Positions 14,425 to 22,793 of a stretch of 29,012 bases of DNA are shown here, piece after piece. This DNA comes from G020353115 sp964389685 (GTDB lineage Bacteria; Bacteroidota; Bacteroidia; Bacteroidales; VadinHA17). The translations under genes and the position numbers were made by a program. Below the pieces are notes generated by a model. That model was not told where the DNA came from. It made no database searches and worked only from the letters and a program-made list of their open reading frames with translations. Positions within the stretch are counted from its first letter, which is position 1; each line of letters starts with the position of its first letter. Location: contig CAYMFM010000047.1 of NCBI GenBank assembly GCA_964389685.1, positions 1 through 29,012 on the forward strand, read 5' to 3'.

Positions 14425-15006
14425 ATGATATATCCAATTGTTGTATATGGTCACCCGATTCTCAGGAAGAAATCCCGGGAGCTCCGGAAGGATGAGGAGG
14501 GATTGCAGGAGTTCATAAACAACATGTGGGAAACCATGTACGTTTCCGATGGTCTCGGACTTGCGGCACCCCAGGTGGGTAAATCCGTCCGGCTTTTCGT
14601 GATCGATGCAAGCAGCCTGTCCGATAATGACCCTTCACTGAAAGGGTTCAAAAAAGCATTTATCAATCCGGAGATCATTGAAAGAACAGGCGTGTTGAGC
14701 CCGTTTAACGAAGGGTGTTTGAGCATCCCGAACATTCGGGAAGATGTGACCAGGGAACCGGGGATAAGAATCCGGTACTATGATGAGATTTTTGAATTAC
14801 ACGATGAGCATTATGACGGGATCGCCTCCCGCATCATTCAGCATGAGTATGACCACCTGGAAGGGATACTCTTTACTGATCTGGTGCAGCCACTTAAGAA
14901 GCGACTACTCAAGAATAAACTGAATGCCATATCGAAGGGTAAATTCGAAGCAAGTTACAAAACTATTCTTCCCAAAAAGAAACTAAATTCAGAGACCCTC
15001 CTGTAG
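14425..15006 (+). CDS. def: Peptide deformylase
   Basis: Removes the formyl group from the N-terminal methionine of new proteins; a metalloenzyme acting at the ribosome exit. All three motifs are intact: GLGLAAPQ (43-50), EGCLS (96-100, metal ligand C98) and QHEYDH (139-144, ligands H140 and H144 with catalytic E141). The 193-residue length is usual for type I enzymes. The C-terminal tail is lysine-rich. The N-terminus MIYPIVVYGHPILRKKS is typical of Bacteroidota. Second gene of the ruvX-def pair, ending 4 bp before the convergent dehydrogenase-like gene; no terminator hairpin is visible in that gap. Confidence 0.97.
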   Translation: MIYPIVVYGHPILRKKSRELRKDEEGLQEFINNMWETMYVSDGLGLAAPQVGKSVRLFVIDASSLSDNDPSLKGFKKAFINPEIIERTGVLSPFNEGCLSIPNIREDVTREPGIRIRYYDEIFELHDEHYDGIASRIIQHEYDHLEGILFTDLVQPLKKRLLKNKLNAISKGKFEASYKTILPKKKLNSETLL

Positions 15007-15010
15007 AAAC

Positions 15011-16024
15011 CTATCTGAGCGGATAGCGCTGGAAGATCCGGTTTGCTTTCATCAGGATATCAATATATTGCGCACGCTTATAAGCGTAGGGGTCGGTGAT
15101 GTTTTTCCTGGACAATTTCCCTTTAAAATCCGCAATCGATTCATATTTTTTTGCATCCATCCATTCCTCCAGTGACCTGATCATCTTTCCAATCTGTTCC
15201 GGTTTGTTCCTGTAGAGGGTACTGACCACCTGTATGGTGTCGGCTCCGGCGAGCAACATCTTAACCACATCAGTACCTTCAAAAATACCGGTATTACCGC
15301 ATATCTGGGCTTTGATGTTACCATACAATAATCCGGCAAACCGCAACGACAGGCGGCTGTCTTCGATATTGCTCAGGTTCCAGGGGAAGTGCAATTCTTC
15401 CGATTCAACATCAATATCGGGCTGGAAGAGCCGGTTGAACAGAACAAAAGCATCGGCACCCGCTTTATCCATCTCGGCAATGACCTTAAGGGGATTTGTA
15501 TAGAACGGGCTGAGTTTCACGCTGACCGGTATACTGACTTTGGCTTTGACTTTTTTAAGAATGGCCACCTGTTCATCCACGATCTCCTTTCCATCTTCAT
15601 CAAAATCCCTGGGTGTTGCATAGAAGTTCAATTCCAGGGCATCAACACCGGTTTTTTCAAGTTCCACGGCATATTCGGACCAGGTAACTTCATATACGCA
15701 ATTGAGGCTGGCGATAACGGGAATATTGACTTCCTTTTTCAGGTTTTTCAGGTTCAGTAAATGTTCTTTCGGGCCGGCATGCTGAAGGTTGGGAAAAAGC
15801 GTTATCATCTCTGCGTGGATATCATTGTATTCCTCGAGGTCCTGCTGCATTTCAAGGCTTTCCAGCTGAATCTGTTCCTCGAAAAGGGATTTGTAAACAA
15901 TGGCAGCTGCTCCTGCCTGTTCCAGTTTTTTAACGGTGTTCACATCAGTAACAAGATTACTGGCACCGACAATGATGGGATTTTTTAATTCAATACCCAT
16001 ATAACTACTTGAAAGATTGGCCAT
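15011..16024 (-). CDS. Dihydroorotate dehydrogenase-like flavoprotein
   Basis: A 337-residue FMN-dependent TIM-barrel protein related to class 1 dihydroorotate dehydrogenases. The N-terminus reads LSSSYMGIELKNPIIVGASNLV, followed by KSLFEEQIQ, an ALELNFYATPRDF region, PVSVKLSPFYTN and the FMN-phosphate loop near ICGNTGIFEGTDVVKMLLAGADTIQVVS. These features mark the DHOD-like subfamily often found beside pyruvate:ferredoxin oxidoreductase genes, not the pyrD enzyme of pyrimidine synthesis. Here nifJ lies 1.2 kb away on the other strand. The substrate is unknown. A possible -7 box (TAAATTTG on the minus strand, 16103-16096) lies upstream without a clear -33 element. Confidence 0.85.
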   Translation of the reverse strand: MANLSSSYMGIELKNPIIVGASNLVTDVNTVKKLEQAGAAAIVYKSLFEEQIQLESLEMQQDLEEYNDIHAEMITLFPNLQHAGPKEHLLNLKNLKKEVNIPVIASLNCVYEVTWSEYAVELEKTGVDALELNFYATPRDFDEDGKEIVDEQVAILKKVKAKVSIPVSVKLSPFYTNPLKVIAEMDKAGADAFVLFNRLFQPDIDVESEELHFPWNLSNIEDSRLSLRFAGLLYGNIKAQICGNTGIFEGTDVVKMLLAGADTIQVVSTLYRNKPEQIGKMIRSLEEWMDAKKYESIADFKGKLSRKNITDPYAYKRAQYIDILMKANRIFQRYPLR

Positions 16025-16209
16025 TTTATGATATTTTTTTAGAATTAATCCTTGTTTTTCAGGTTGTTAAAAATAGCCAACTTGGACTTACTTTCCAAAT
16101 TTATTTTGGCAGCCGGGGAAAAGGATTGTCTTCCATTACGGTTTTTCCTGGTGAGTACATGTAGCGGTTTTTTTGTACATTTATATCCACCCGGATAGAT
16201 CTGTTTTTC

Positions 16210-18360
16210 ATGATTTCAGAGCAAGAATTACGGCAGTGGCCCTATGTCCGCCTGCTCCTACCATTTGTTGCTGGTATCCTTTTCCAGTCATATCTTCCTT
16301 TACCCTGCACAGGAACGCTGGTACTGTTTGCCCTGTCCACTGTTTCCCTCTTTGTGCTTTTTGCCTGGCAGAAAGCATCACCCGATTATCATAGACGATG
16401 GTTATTTGGTGTTACACTGAATATCATGCTTTTCTTCTTTGGTTGCTCTCTGTTATCCATTAAAGAAAACCGCGTAAATTTCACTCATTATGGCATGAGA
16501 GAGGGCCAGATTATTGCCGTGGTTACCGAAGTGCCGGAAGAGAAACCCAGGTCATATAAAGCAATTCTTAAGGTACGGCAAATCAAATCTCCTGAAGGTT
16601 GGGAAAATACCAGAGGCAGTGCATTGGTCTACTTTGAAAAAGATTCAGCCGTCATGGATTTATTCATTGGTGATCAACTAAAGATAGAGGGAGAATTTCA
16701 GGAAATCCCTTTCTACAACAATCCGTATGAGTTTGATTACAGAAGGTACCTGTACCGTCGTGGAATCTACTGCCGGATGTACCTGCGATCTGAGGATTGG
16801 GAACGAACAGCGGTAAACAAAGGGAATACACTGCGGCTGATTTCTGCGAAAATGCGGCATCACCTGCTGGGCATTTATCAGAAATTTCATTTTGGAGAGG
16901 AAGAGATAGCAATAGCCGGTGCATTGACCCTGGGATTCAGGGATAAACTGGATGACAGCCTGCAGGATCTGTATAAGAATGCAGGGGTGATGCATGTCCT
17001 GGCAATATCCGGGTTGCATGTTGGCATTTTATACTTTCTTTTGTTCTATCTCCTGGGGTTTCTCGGAAAATTCAGGAGTAGCAGGATCATACGGGCTTCT
17101 TTGATCATTTTGTTCCTCTGGTTCTTTGCGTTCCTGACCGGTTTATCACCTTCGGTAATGCGGGCTGCCACCATGTTCAGTTTTGTTACTATCGGACAAT
17201 CGTTAAAACGACCGGGGAATGTGTACAATACCATTGCTGCTTCCGCCTTCTTTCTTCTGCTAATCAACCCTTACCTGATCATGGAAGTAGGCTTCCAGCT
17301 TTCCTATATTGCTGTTACCGGAATCATTTTCTTTCAACCCCGGTTTTATCGCTTGTTTAGAAGCCGGTTCTGGGTTGTTGATAAGGTATGGGGGCTAATA
17401 ACTGTATCGCTGGCTGCACAGTTATCTACATTTCCGATAACCATCTACTATTTTCATCAGTTCCCAAACTATTTCATCATCAGTAATATCATTGTTATTC
17501 CATTTGTTACGGTCATACTTTACCTGGGAGTACTTTTATTCCTCTTCTCTTTCCTGCCACCGGTTGCCGCACTACTTGCCTGGCTCATGAATCAGTCCAT
17601 CAGCATATTGAATAGTATCCTTGAACTGATCACAGGTCTTCCTCATGCTCTGACATCAGGAATCTCAAACAGCATCCTTGAAACACTTCTCATTTATAGC
17701 ATTATCCTGGCACTATCCCTGTTCCTAATCCGGAAGAAGAGCCGGTATCTTTTCTGTTTTTTCACTGCGGTTGCCCTGTTCCTGTCGATTAATGCATATT
17801 CTATTTTCCGTACGAAACATCAGAAGGTTATAGCAGTATATCACGTTGAAAGAAAGACTGCTATCGGATTTATAGACGGGGGGAAAGCCTGGTTAGCCGG
17901 CGATTTCGATACAACGGAAAGTCAGGAAAATGTACAGTATTATGTATCGAATCATTTTAACCGGCTCAAGGTTCGTCAATGGCATTTTATCACCCTGGAA
18001 GAGCATGAAAATGAGATGGGAACCCCTGACCTGACTGATCCGGAGGATGGTCCGGTTACCAGTGGGAATTTCATTTGTTTTCACGGAAGGAAGATCTGCC
18101 TGATTGATGGCGAATGGCCTGACAGACATCCGGAAAAGACACCCTATGATCTGGATTTTGTTATCATCAGGCACGATCCGGAAATCCCACATGACGGTTT
18201 CTTTGAGCATTTCAGGGTGCAGCAGATTGTCCTCGATCCTTCCATTTCATTCTATTGTGAAGAGGTAATGAAGGAGAAATGTGTTGAACTGGAAATCCCC
18301 TGTTATGTTGTCAGGACAGAGGGTGCCTGGATCCAGAATATTAACGAAGAGCGGTTATAA
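16210..18360 (+). CDS. comEC: ComEC/Rec2-family DNA uptake channel protein
   Basis: A 716-residue polytopic inner-membrane protein of the ComEC family, the predicted channel that brings single-stranded DNA into the cytoplasm during transformation. The order is: two or three N-terminal membrane segments; a DUF4131-type soluble region (about 85-200); then the competence domain with HVLAISGLHVGILYFLLFYLLG, SPSVMRAATMFSFVTIGQ and many further membrane helices to about residue 530. The remaining roughly 170 residues are soluble. They lack the HxHxDH metal site of the metallo-beta-lactamase domain found in Bacillus or Neisseria ComEC, as I understand is usual in this phylum. No other competence genes lie in the window. 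Confidence 0.9.
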   Translation: MISEQELRQWPYVRLLLPFVAGILFQSYLPLPCTGTLVLFALSTVSLFVLFAWQKASPDYHRRWLFGVTLNIMLFFFGCSLLSIKENRVNFTHYGMREGQIIAVVTEVPEEKPRSYKAILKVRQIKSPEGWENTRGSALVYFEKDSAVMDLFIGDQLKIEGEFQEIPFYNNPYEFDYRRYLYRRGIYCRMYLRSEDWERTAVNKGNTLRLISAKMRHHLLGIYQKFHFGEEEIAIAGALTLGFRDKLDDSLQDLYKNAGVMHVLAISGLHVGILYFLLFYLLGFLGKFRSSRIIRASLIILFLWFFAFLTGLSPSVMRAATMFSFVTIGQSLKRPGNVYNTIAASAFFLLLINPYLIMEVGFQLSYIAVTGIIFFQPRFYRLFRSRFWVVDKVWGLITVSLAAQLSTFPITIYYFHQFPNYFIISNIIVIPFVTVILYLGVLLFLFSFLPPVAALLAWLMNQSISILNSILELITGLPHALTSGISNSILETLLIYSIILALSLFLIRKKSRYLFCFFTAVALFLSINAYSIFRTKHQKVIAVYHVERKTAIGFIDGGKAWLAGDFDTTESQENVQYYVSNHFNRLKVRQWHFITLEEHENEMGTPDLTDPEDGPVTSGNFICFHGRKICLIDGEWPDRHPEKTPYDLDFVIIRHDPEIPHDGFFEHFRVQQIVLDPSISFYCEEVMKEKCVELEIPCYVVRTEGAWIQNINEERL

Positions 18361-18446
18361 TGAACGGAAAGTCGTTGCGGATGGATTTATTATTTCCGGA
18401 TGCGGGCCTGGAAAAGGGGTAAAAAAAATGAGATTGTGTTAGAATA

Positions 18447-18481
18447 TTCGAAGGATAATGTATTATTTTGCCCTTCGAATA
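18447..18481. promoter_or_regulatory. Inverted repeat before trkA
   Basis: attcgaagg (18447-18455) and ccttcgaat (18473-18481) are perfect complements separated by 17 nt, 21 bp before the trkA ATG. It could be an operator, a leader hairpin or the comEC terminator. No T-tract follows, which makes a terminator least likely. Confidence 0.4.
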
Positions 18482-18501
18482 GAGACCAATAGCCATTCCA
18501 G

Positions 18502-19839
18502 ATGAAAATTATCATTGCAGGAGCCGGAGAAGTGGGATCGCACCTGGCAAAAATGCTGAGCAATGAGGACCACGAGATTACCGTCATTGACCCTGACAAA
18601 TCGAGGTTAAAATCGATTGAGGCTGTGATGGATATCCTGACTCTGGTTGGTTCATCTACCTCTTTTCATACCCTTAAGGAGGCAAAAATCAAACATGCGG
18701 ATCTGTTCATTGCCGTATCTCATTCCGAAGATATTAACATCACATCTGCCATTATCGGGAAACACCTTGGTGTGAAGAAGACCATTGCAAGGGTGGATAA
18801 TCCCGAATACCTCCTTCCTTCTTTCAAAGAGCATTTCACAAACCTGGGGATCGACTACCTGATCTATCCGGAGCGCATTGCTGCCCAGGAACTTGTTGGG
18901 CTCCTGCACCAATCCGAAACAACCGAATTTTTTGAGTTCTCAGGTGGGAAACTATCTCTTTTTGTGTTCAAGCTCGACGAAAATGCTCCGGTCATTAACA
19001 AAACACTGGGCGAGTTGACCAGGAAAGACCAGTCGATGGAGTACCGCACCATTGCCATAACAAGAAACGGGGAGACGATCATTCCGCGGGGCAATGACCG
19101 TTTTGAAGTCAACGACATGGTGTACATTGTATCAACCCGGTCAGGACTTCAGGAGGTTTTTAAGCATATAGGCAAAAAGAAGTTTGGCATTAAGAACCTC
19201 ATGATTCTCGGAGGTAGCCGCATCGGGAAAAAAACAGCACTCGAGCTGCAGCGGGAATTTAACATTAAAATAATTGAGATCGATAAAGATAAATGCGACC
19301 AGCTGGCTGATGAACTGGAAGATACACTGGTAATCAATGGTGATGGCAGGGACACTGACCTGTTGTGTGATGAGGGACTCAGAAACATGGATGCTTTTGT
19401 TGCCGTTACGGGAAATTCCGAAGCCAACATTTTATCCTGCCTCTTTGCCCAGAAAATCGGTGTTAAAAAGACGATCGCTGAAATAGAAAACATACAGTAC
19501 ATCGGTTTGGCTGAAAATATCGGGGTAGATACGGTGATAAACAAGAAGCTGATCACAGCCAGTAAGATATTTCGGTTTACCATGAGGGCGGAGGTGTCGA
19601 GGATCAAATACCTGACCGTATCTGATGCTGAAGTACTGGAATTTGTAGTGAAAGAGGGTGCAAAGGTTACTCAGGGAGCACTCAAGGATATCGGTTTTCC
19701 GAAAGATGCAAGCATCGGGGGTATCATTCGCGGTAAATCCGCGTTTATTGCCAAGGGCGATACGGAGATCAGGCCAAACGACCGTGCGGTTGTTTTTACC
19801 CTGCCTACTGCAATCACCAAGATCGAAAAGTTCTTTTAG
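18502..19839 (+). CDS. trkA: Trk potassium uptake regulatory subunit TrkA
   Basis: Cytoplasmic NAD-binding gating subunit of the Trk potassium transporter. The 445 residues contain two tandem RCK modules. The first starts MKIIIAGAGEVGSHLAKML and has a TrkA-C domain ending about residue 220. The second starts LMILGGSRIGKKTALELQ (from about 234) and has its own TrkA-C domain. Acidic residues closing each Rossmann strand 2 (VIDPDK and IIEIDKDK) suit NAD binding. The ATG at 18502 gives the conserved start. trkH begins 13 bp downstream, so both subunits are made from one transcript. Confidence 0.96.
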   Translation: MKIIIAGAGEVGSHLAKMLSNEDHEITVIDPDKSRLKSIEAVMDILTLVGSSTSFHTLKEAKIKHADLFIAVSHSEDINITSAIIGKHLGVKKTIARVDNPEYLLPSFKEHFTNLGIDYLIYPERIAAQELVGLLHQSETTEFFEFSGGKLSLFVFKLDENAPVINKTLGELTRKDQSMEYRTIAITRNGETIIPRGNDRFEVNDMVYIVSTRSGLQEVFKHIGKKKFGIKNLMILGGSRIGKKTALELQREFNIKIIEIDKDKCDQLADELEDTLVINGDGRDTDLLCDEGLRNMDAFVAVTGNSEANILSCLFAQKIGVKKTIAEIENIQYIGLAENIGVDTVINKKLITASKIFRFTMRAEVSRIKYLTVSDAEVLEFVVKEGAKVTQGALKDIGFPKDASIGGIIRGKSAFIAKGDTEIRPNDRAVVFTLPTAITKIEKFF

Positions 19840-19852
19840 CCATTTCCCGGTA

Positions 19853-21301
19853 ATGATAAACTTCAAAATCATTCTGAAGGTATTGAGTACCCTGATTTTT
19901 CTGGAAGGGATCTTTATGCTTTTTGGAGTTCCTTTTTCGCTCTATTACCGGGATAGTGACCTTGTATCGCTTCTGATCTCCTCATTGATCACCGTTGCTG
20001 CGGGAGGTTCAGGCAGATTCCTGACGAGAAAAGCCCTGCCTAACCTGGGTAAGCGGGAAGGATACATCATCGTTTCGGTCGGGTGGATCCTTTTTTCTTT
20101 TTTCGGATCCATACCGTTTATCATCAGCGGAGCAATACCCTCCTTTACCGATGCCTTTTTTGAAACCATGTCGGGTTTTACCACCACTGGAGCATCTATC
20201 CTGAATGACATTGAAGCCATGCCTCACGGTTTACTGGTTTGGCGCAGTATGACCCAGTGGATGGGTGGTATGGGAATAATCGTACTGTCCGTTGCTATCC
20301 TGCCTTTGCTTGGGGTAGGGGGAATGCAGCTTTTCATCGCCGAAGTACCCGGTCCTGCACCGGACAAATTGCATCCGCGGGTGAAGGATACGGCAAAACG
20401 ACTATGGACAATCTATACTATTTTTACCGGTGCAGAAGCCATTCTTCTGCTTTTTGGTGGAATGAGCCTGTTTGATGCTGTATGTCATTCGTTTACCACC
20501 ATGGCTACCGGAGGTTATTCGACCAAGCAGCTCAGCATTGCCTACTTTACTTCCCCTTATATTCATTATGTAATCACCTTTTTTATGTTTCTTGCCGGTA
20601 CCAATTTCACCCTCTCCTATTTTGCCCTGCACCTGCAGTTCGATAAAATTTGGAAGAATGAAGAATTCAGGTTTTATGTGGGCTTTGTTATGCTTTCTAT
20701 CCTGGTGGTAATGGGCGGTATACTGATTACCCAGGACATTACCGTTGAGAAATCATTCCGGGATGCGGCATTTCAGGTCATCTCAATTATTACCACTACC
20801 GGATACGTAACGGTTGATTACCTGCAATGGTCTCCATTCCTCGTGATCCTTTTACTTATCCTGATGTTTTCGGGTGGATCAGCAGGATCGACCGGGGGAA
20901 GCATTAAAATGATGAGGATTCTCCTGCTGTTTAAAAACGGTTTGCTTGAACTGAAAAGACTGATCCATCCAAAAGCCGTGATACCTGTGCGGTTTAACCA
21001 TAAAGCCGTTTCTCCCCAGATCATATCCAATATCCTTGCCTTTGTCGTTTTTTACATGTTAATTACCGGGCTAAGTGTTATTGTTATGGGATTGCTTGGA
21101 TGTGATCTGGATAGTGCTTTTGGTTCCGTTGCTGCTACCCTTGGGAATATCGGGCCAGGTATTGGTAAAGTGGGACCGGCAGAAAATTATTTTTTCCTGC
21201 CTGACATCGGGAAATGGTTCTTATCTTTCCTGATGCTCCTGGGCAGGCTTGAACTGTTCACGGTTCTTGTTCTTTTCTCGCCTTCCTTCTGGAGAAAATA
21301 A
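19853..21301 (+). CDS. trkH: Trk potassium uptake channel subunit TrkH
   Basis: Membrane channel subunit of the Trk system, 482 residues. Four pore-loop repeats with selectivity-filter glycines are visible: FTTTGAS, FTTMATGGYS, IITTTGYVT and LGNIGPG, each followed by a membrane helix. MGGMGIIVLSVAILPLLGVGG and FSGGSAGSTGGSIKMMR are typical of TrkH. The same frame is open back to 19658 inside trkA. I take the ATG at 19853 because it gives the family N-terminus and does not overlap trkA. The stop lies one base from the stop of the convergent YciO-like gene, with no terminator between. Confidence 0.95.
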   Translation: MINFKIILKVLSTLIFLEGIFMLFGVPFSLYYRDSDLVSLLISSLITVAAGGSGRFLTRKALPNLGKREGYIIVSVGWILFSFFGSIPFIISGAIPSFTDAFFETMSGFTTTGASILNDIEAMPHGLLVWRSMTQWMGGMGIIVLSVAILPLLGVGGMQLFIAEVPGPAPDKLHPRVKDTAKRLWTIYTIFTGAEAILLLFGGMSLFDAVCHSFTTMATGGYSTKQLSIAYFTSPYIHYVITFFMFLAGTNFTLSYFALHLQFDKIWKNEEFRFYVGFVMLSILVVMGGILITQDITVEKSFRDAAFQVISIITTTGYVTVDYLQWSPFLVILLLILMFSGGSAGSTGGSIKMMRILLLFKNGLLELKRLIHPKAVIPVRFNHKAVSPQIISNILAFVVFYMLITGLSVIVMGLLGCDLDSAFGSVAATLGNIGPGIGKVGPAENYFFLPDIGKWFLSFLMLLGRLELFTVLVLFSPSFWRK

Positions 21302-21302
21302 A

Positions 21303-21923
21303 TCAGTGCTCAAGTATACCCAATCCCTGCCTCTCGATCACCGGTTCCTCAAACGTGCAGTTGACTATGGTTGAGGCTTCGTTATTTCCATATCCACCGT
21401 GGATAATGATATCGATTTTGTCTTTGTACTTTTCGTAGATCAGTTCCGGATCGGTTGTGTACTCAATGACTTCATCGGGATCGTGAATGGATGTGGAGAG
21501 GATAGGCCGCCCGAGCTCACGCACTATTTCCAGAATGATGTTGTTGTCCGGTATCCGGATACCTACGGTTTTTTTATTGCTCTTAAACATTTTTGGAACC
21601 TGGTTGCTGGCGTGAAGGATAAAGGTAAACGGACCGGGAAGGTGCTTCTTCATTAGTTTGTAAATGGGATTGTCCAACTGTTTGGTGTAATCGGAGATCT
21701 GACTCAGATCGTGACAGATGAAGGAGAAATTTGCCCTGGTCGGATTAATCCCCTTAAGCCGGGCAACTTTTTCAACAGCCCTGGAATTCATGATATCACA
21801 ACCCATCCCATAGACCGTATCGGTTGGATAGATTATGATACCGCCCTCTTCAAGCACTTCAACCACCCTGCGGATTGACCGCAGACTGGGGTTTTCCGGA
21901 TAGATCTTCAATAACATTTCCAT
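21303..21923 (-). CDS. YciO/YrdC/Sua5-family protein
   Basis: 206 residues of the YrdC domain fold, which binds ATP-derived and tRNA-modification substrates. YrdC and Sua5 make threonylcarbamoyl-AMP for t6A37 of tRNA. Motifs GGIIIYPTDTVYGMGCD, KKHLPGPFTFILHAS, TVGIRIPDN and GRPILSTSI are clear. The length, and the segment RANFSFICHDLSQISDY in place of the compact K-R-P-S pattern, favour the YciO branch, whose activity is weaker or different from YrdC. It converges on trkH. The SRP RNA gene lies directly upstream on the same strand. Confidence 0.88.
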   Translation of the reverse strand: MEMLLKIYPENPSLRSIRRVVEVLEEGGIIIYPTDTVYGMGCDIMNSRAVEKVARLKGINPTRANFSFICHDLSQISDYTKQLDNPIYKLMKKHLPGPFTFILHASNQVPKMFKSNKKTVGIRIPDNNIILEIVRELGRPILSTSIHDPDEVIEYTTDPELIYEKYKDKIDIIIHGGYGNNEASTIVNCTFEEPVIERQGLGILEH

Positions 21924-21992
21924 ACTCTAAAATCTTACTAAACCTCCAAAAGTATATTCTTTTGTTAAAATATCACTCCCTGTAAATAAAAA

Positions 21993-22095
21993 AGTGGGTA
22001 AGCTACTTATATCGCACCGCTACAACTACCTACCCTTGCTACCTTCCGGTCCTGGGGGATTTCAGCAGGAGCTAGTCGTATAAGACTTACCCACT
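21993..22095 (-). ncRNA. ffs: Signal recognition particle RNA (small bacterial type)
   Basis: The RNA core of SRP, which targets membrane and secreted proteins. On the minus strand the apical loop reads CCCAGGACCGGAAGGTAGCAAGGGT, the Ffh-binding motif with the GGAA tetraloop and asymmetric A-rich loop. The ends close as GTGGGTAAG against CTTACCCAC, followed by TTTTTTATTT as terminator. The length is about 103 nt. A consensus promoter lies immediately upstream; its close spacing means the true 5' end may be a few bases inside 22095. Confidence 0.93.
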
Positions 22096-22096
22096 G

Positions 22097-22127
22097 CAAA
22101 ATTACAAACTTTTACCGTGTAATCAAA
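22097..22127 (-). promoter_or_regulatory. SRP RNA promoter
   Basis: On the minus strand TTTG (22127-22124), 19 nt, then TAATTTTG (22104-22097): an exact Bacteroidota promoter abutting the SRP RNA. Confidence 0.75.
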
Positions 22128-22176
22128 AGATTACAAATCTTTTAACACTGCGCCTGATTATTAAGTAAAAAACTAA

Positions 22177-22184
22177 TATATTTG
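22177..22184 (+). promoter_or_regulatory. -7 box of the DUF4199-glycosyltransferase operon
   Basis: TATATTTG matches TAnnTTTG exactly. A weak -33 match (CCTG, 22153-22156) lies 20 nt upstream. It predicts a leader of about 20 nt before the ATG at 22210. Confidence 0.5.
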
Positions 22185-22209
22185 TTTAGAAACCTTAATC
22201 AAAGATAAA

Positions 22210-22776
22210 ATGGAAAATAAACGTGTTTCAGTATGGAAAGGGACAATGAATCCGGCATTGCTGTTCAGCCTCGTCTTGATCATTTATACATTAATCCTTT
22301 ATTTTCTTGATAAGACTTTTGACCGGAGTATTATATTGGGAATAATTGGATTTTTAATTTCAGTTGGGGGATTTACACTTGGGGTCCGATCGTTCAGGGA
22401 TGATTCCAGGGGTGGTGTCCTGACCTATGGCCAGGGTGTTGGTGCGGGTACCGTAATTGGTCTTTATGTTGGAATAATTGTTGCTGTTTTTGGATTGATC
22501 CTGTATAACCTGATTGATCCTGAGCTGATCGAGAAATTTTTTATTTCTCAGGAGGAAACATTGATCGAACAGGGTAGGCTTTCGGAATCGTTGATCGAAC
22601 AGCAGGTAAATTTATTAAGGAAGATAGTTACACCTGTAAGCATGCCGTTCTTTGGGATTTTTACTTATGTATTTTGGGGTGTAATCATTTCCCTGATTGC
22701 TTCAATTTTCCTCAGGCGGGAGGGGGATGCCTTCAAAAAGGCAATGGCTGATATAGAGGAGGAGCCTGCCGAATAA
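22210..22776 (+). CDS. DUF4199 membrane protein
   Basis: 188 residues with four predicted membrane helices (about 14-32, 40-58, 78-102 and 145-167) and a short acidic tail ending EEEPAE. The segment GGFTLGVRSFRDDSRGGVLTYGQGVGAGTVIGL is the DUF4199 signature, a family found mainly in Bacteroidota with no known function. It is first in an apparent operon. A glycosyltransferase with its own two C-terminal membrane helices starts 17 bp downstream, a neighbourhood often seen for DUF4199. A supporting role in making or exporting a surface glycan is possible but is not shown by the sequence. Confidence 0.85.
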   Translation: MENKRVSVWKGTMNPALLFSLVLIIYTLILYFLDKTFDRSIILGIIGFLISVGGFTLGVRSFRDDSRGGVLTYGQGVGAGTVIGLYVGIIVAVFGLILYNLIDPELIEKFFISQEETLIEQGRLSESLIEQQVNLLRKIVTPVSMPFFGIFTYVFWGVIISLIASIFLRREGDAFKKAMADIEEEPAE

Positions 22777-22793
22777 AAGAACTATCTTACACT

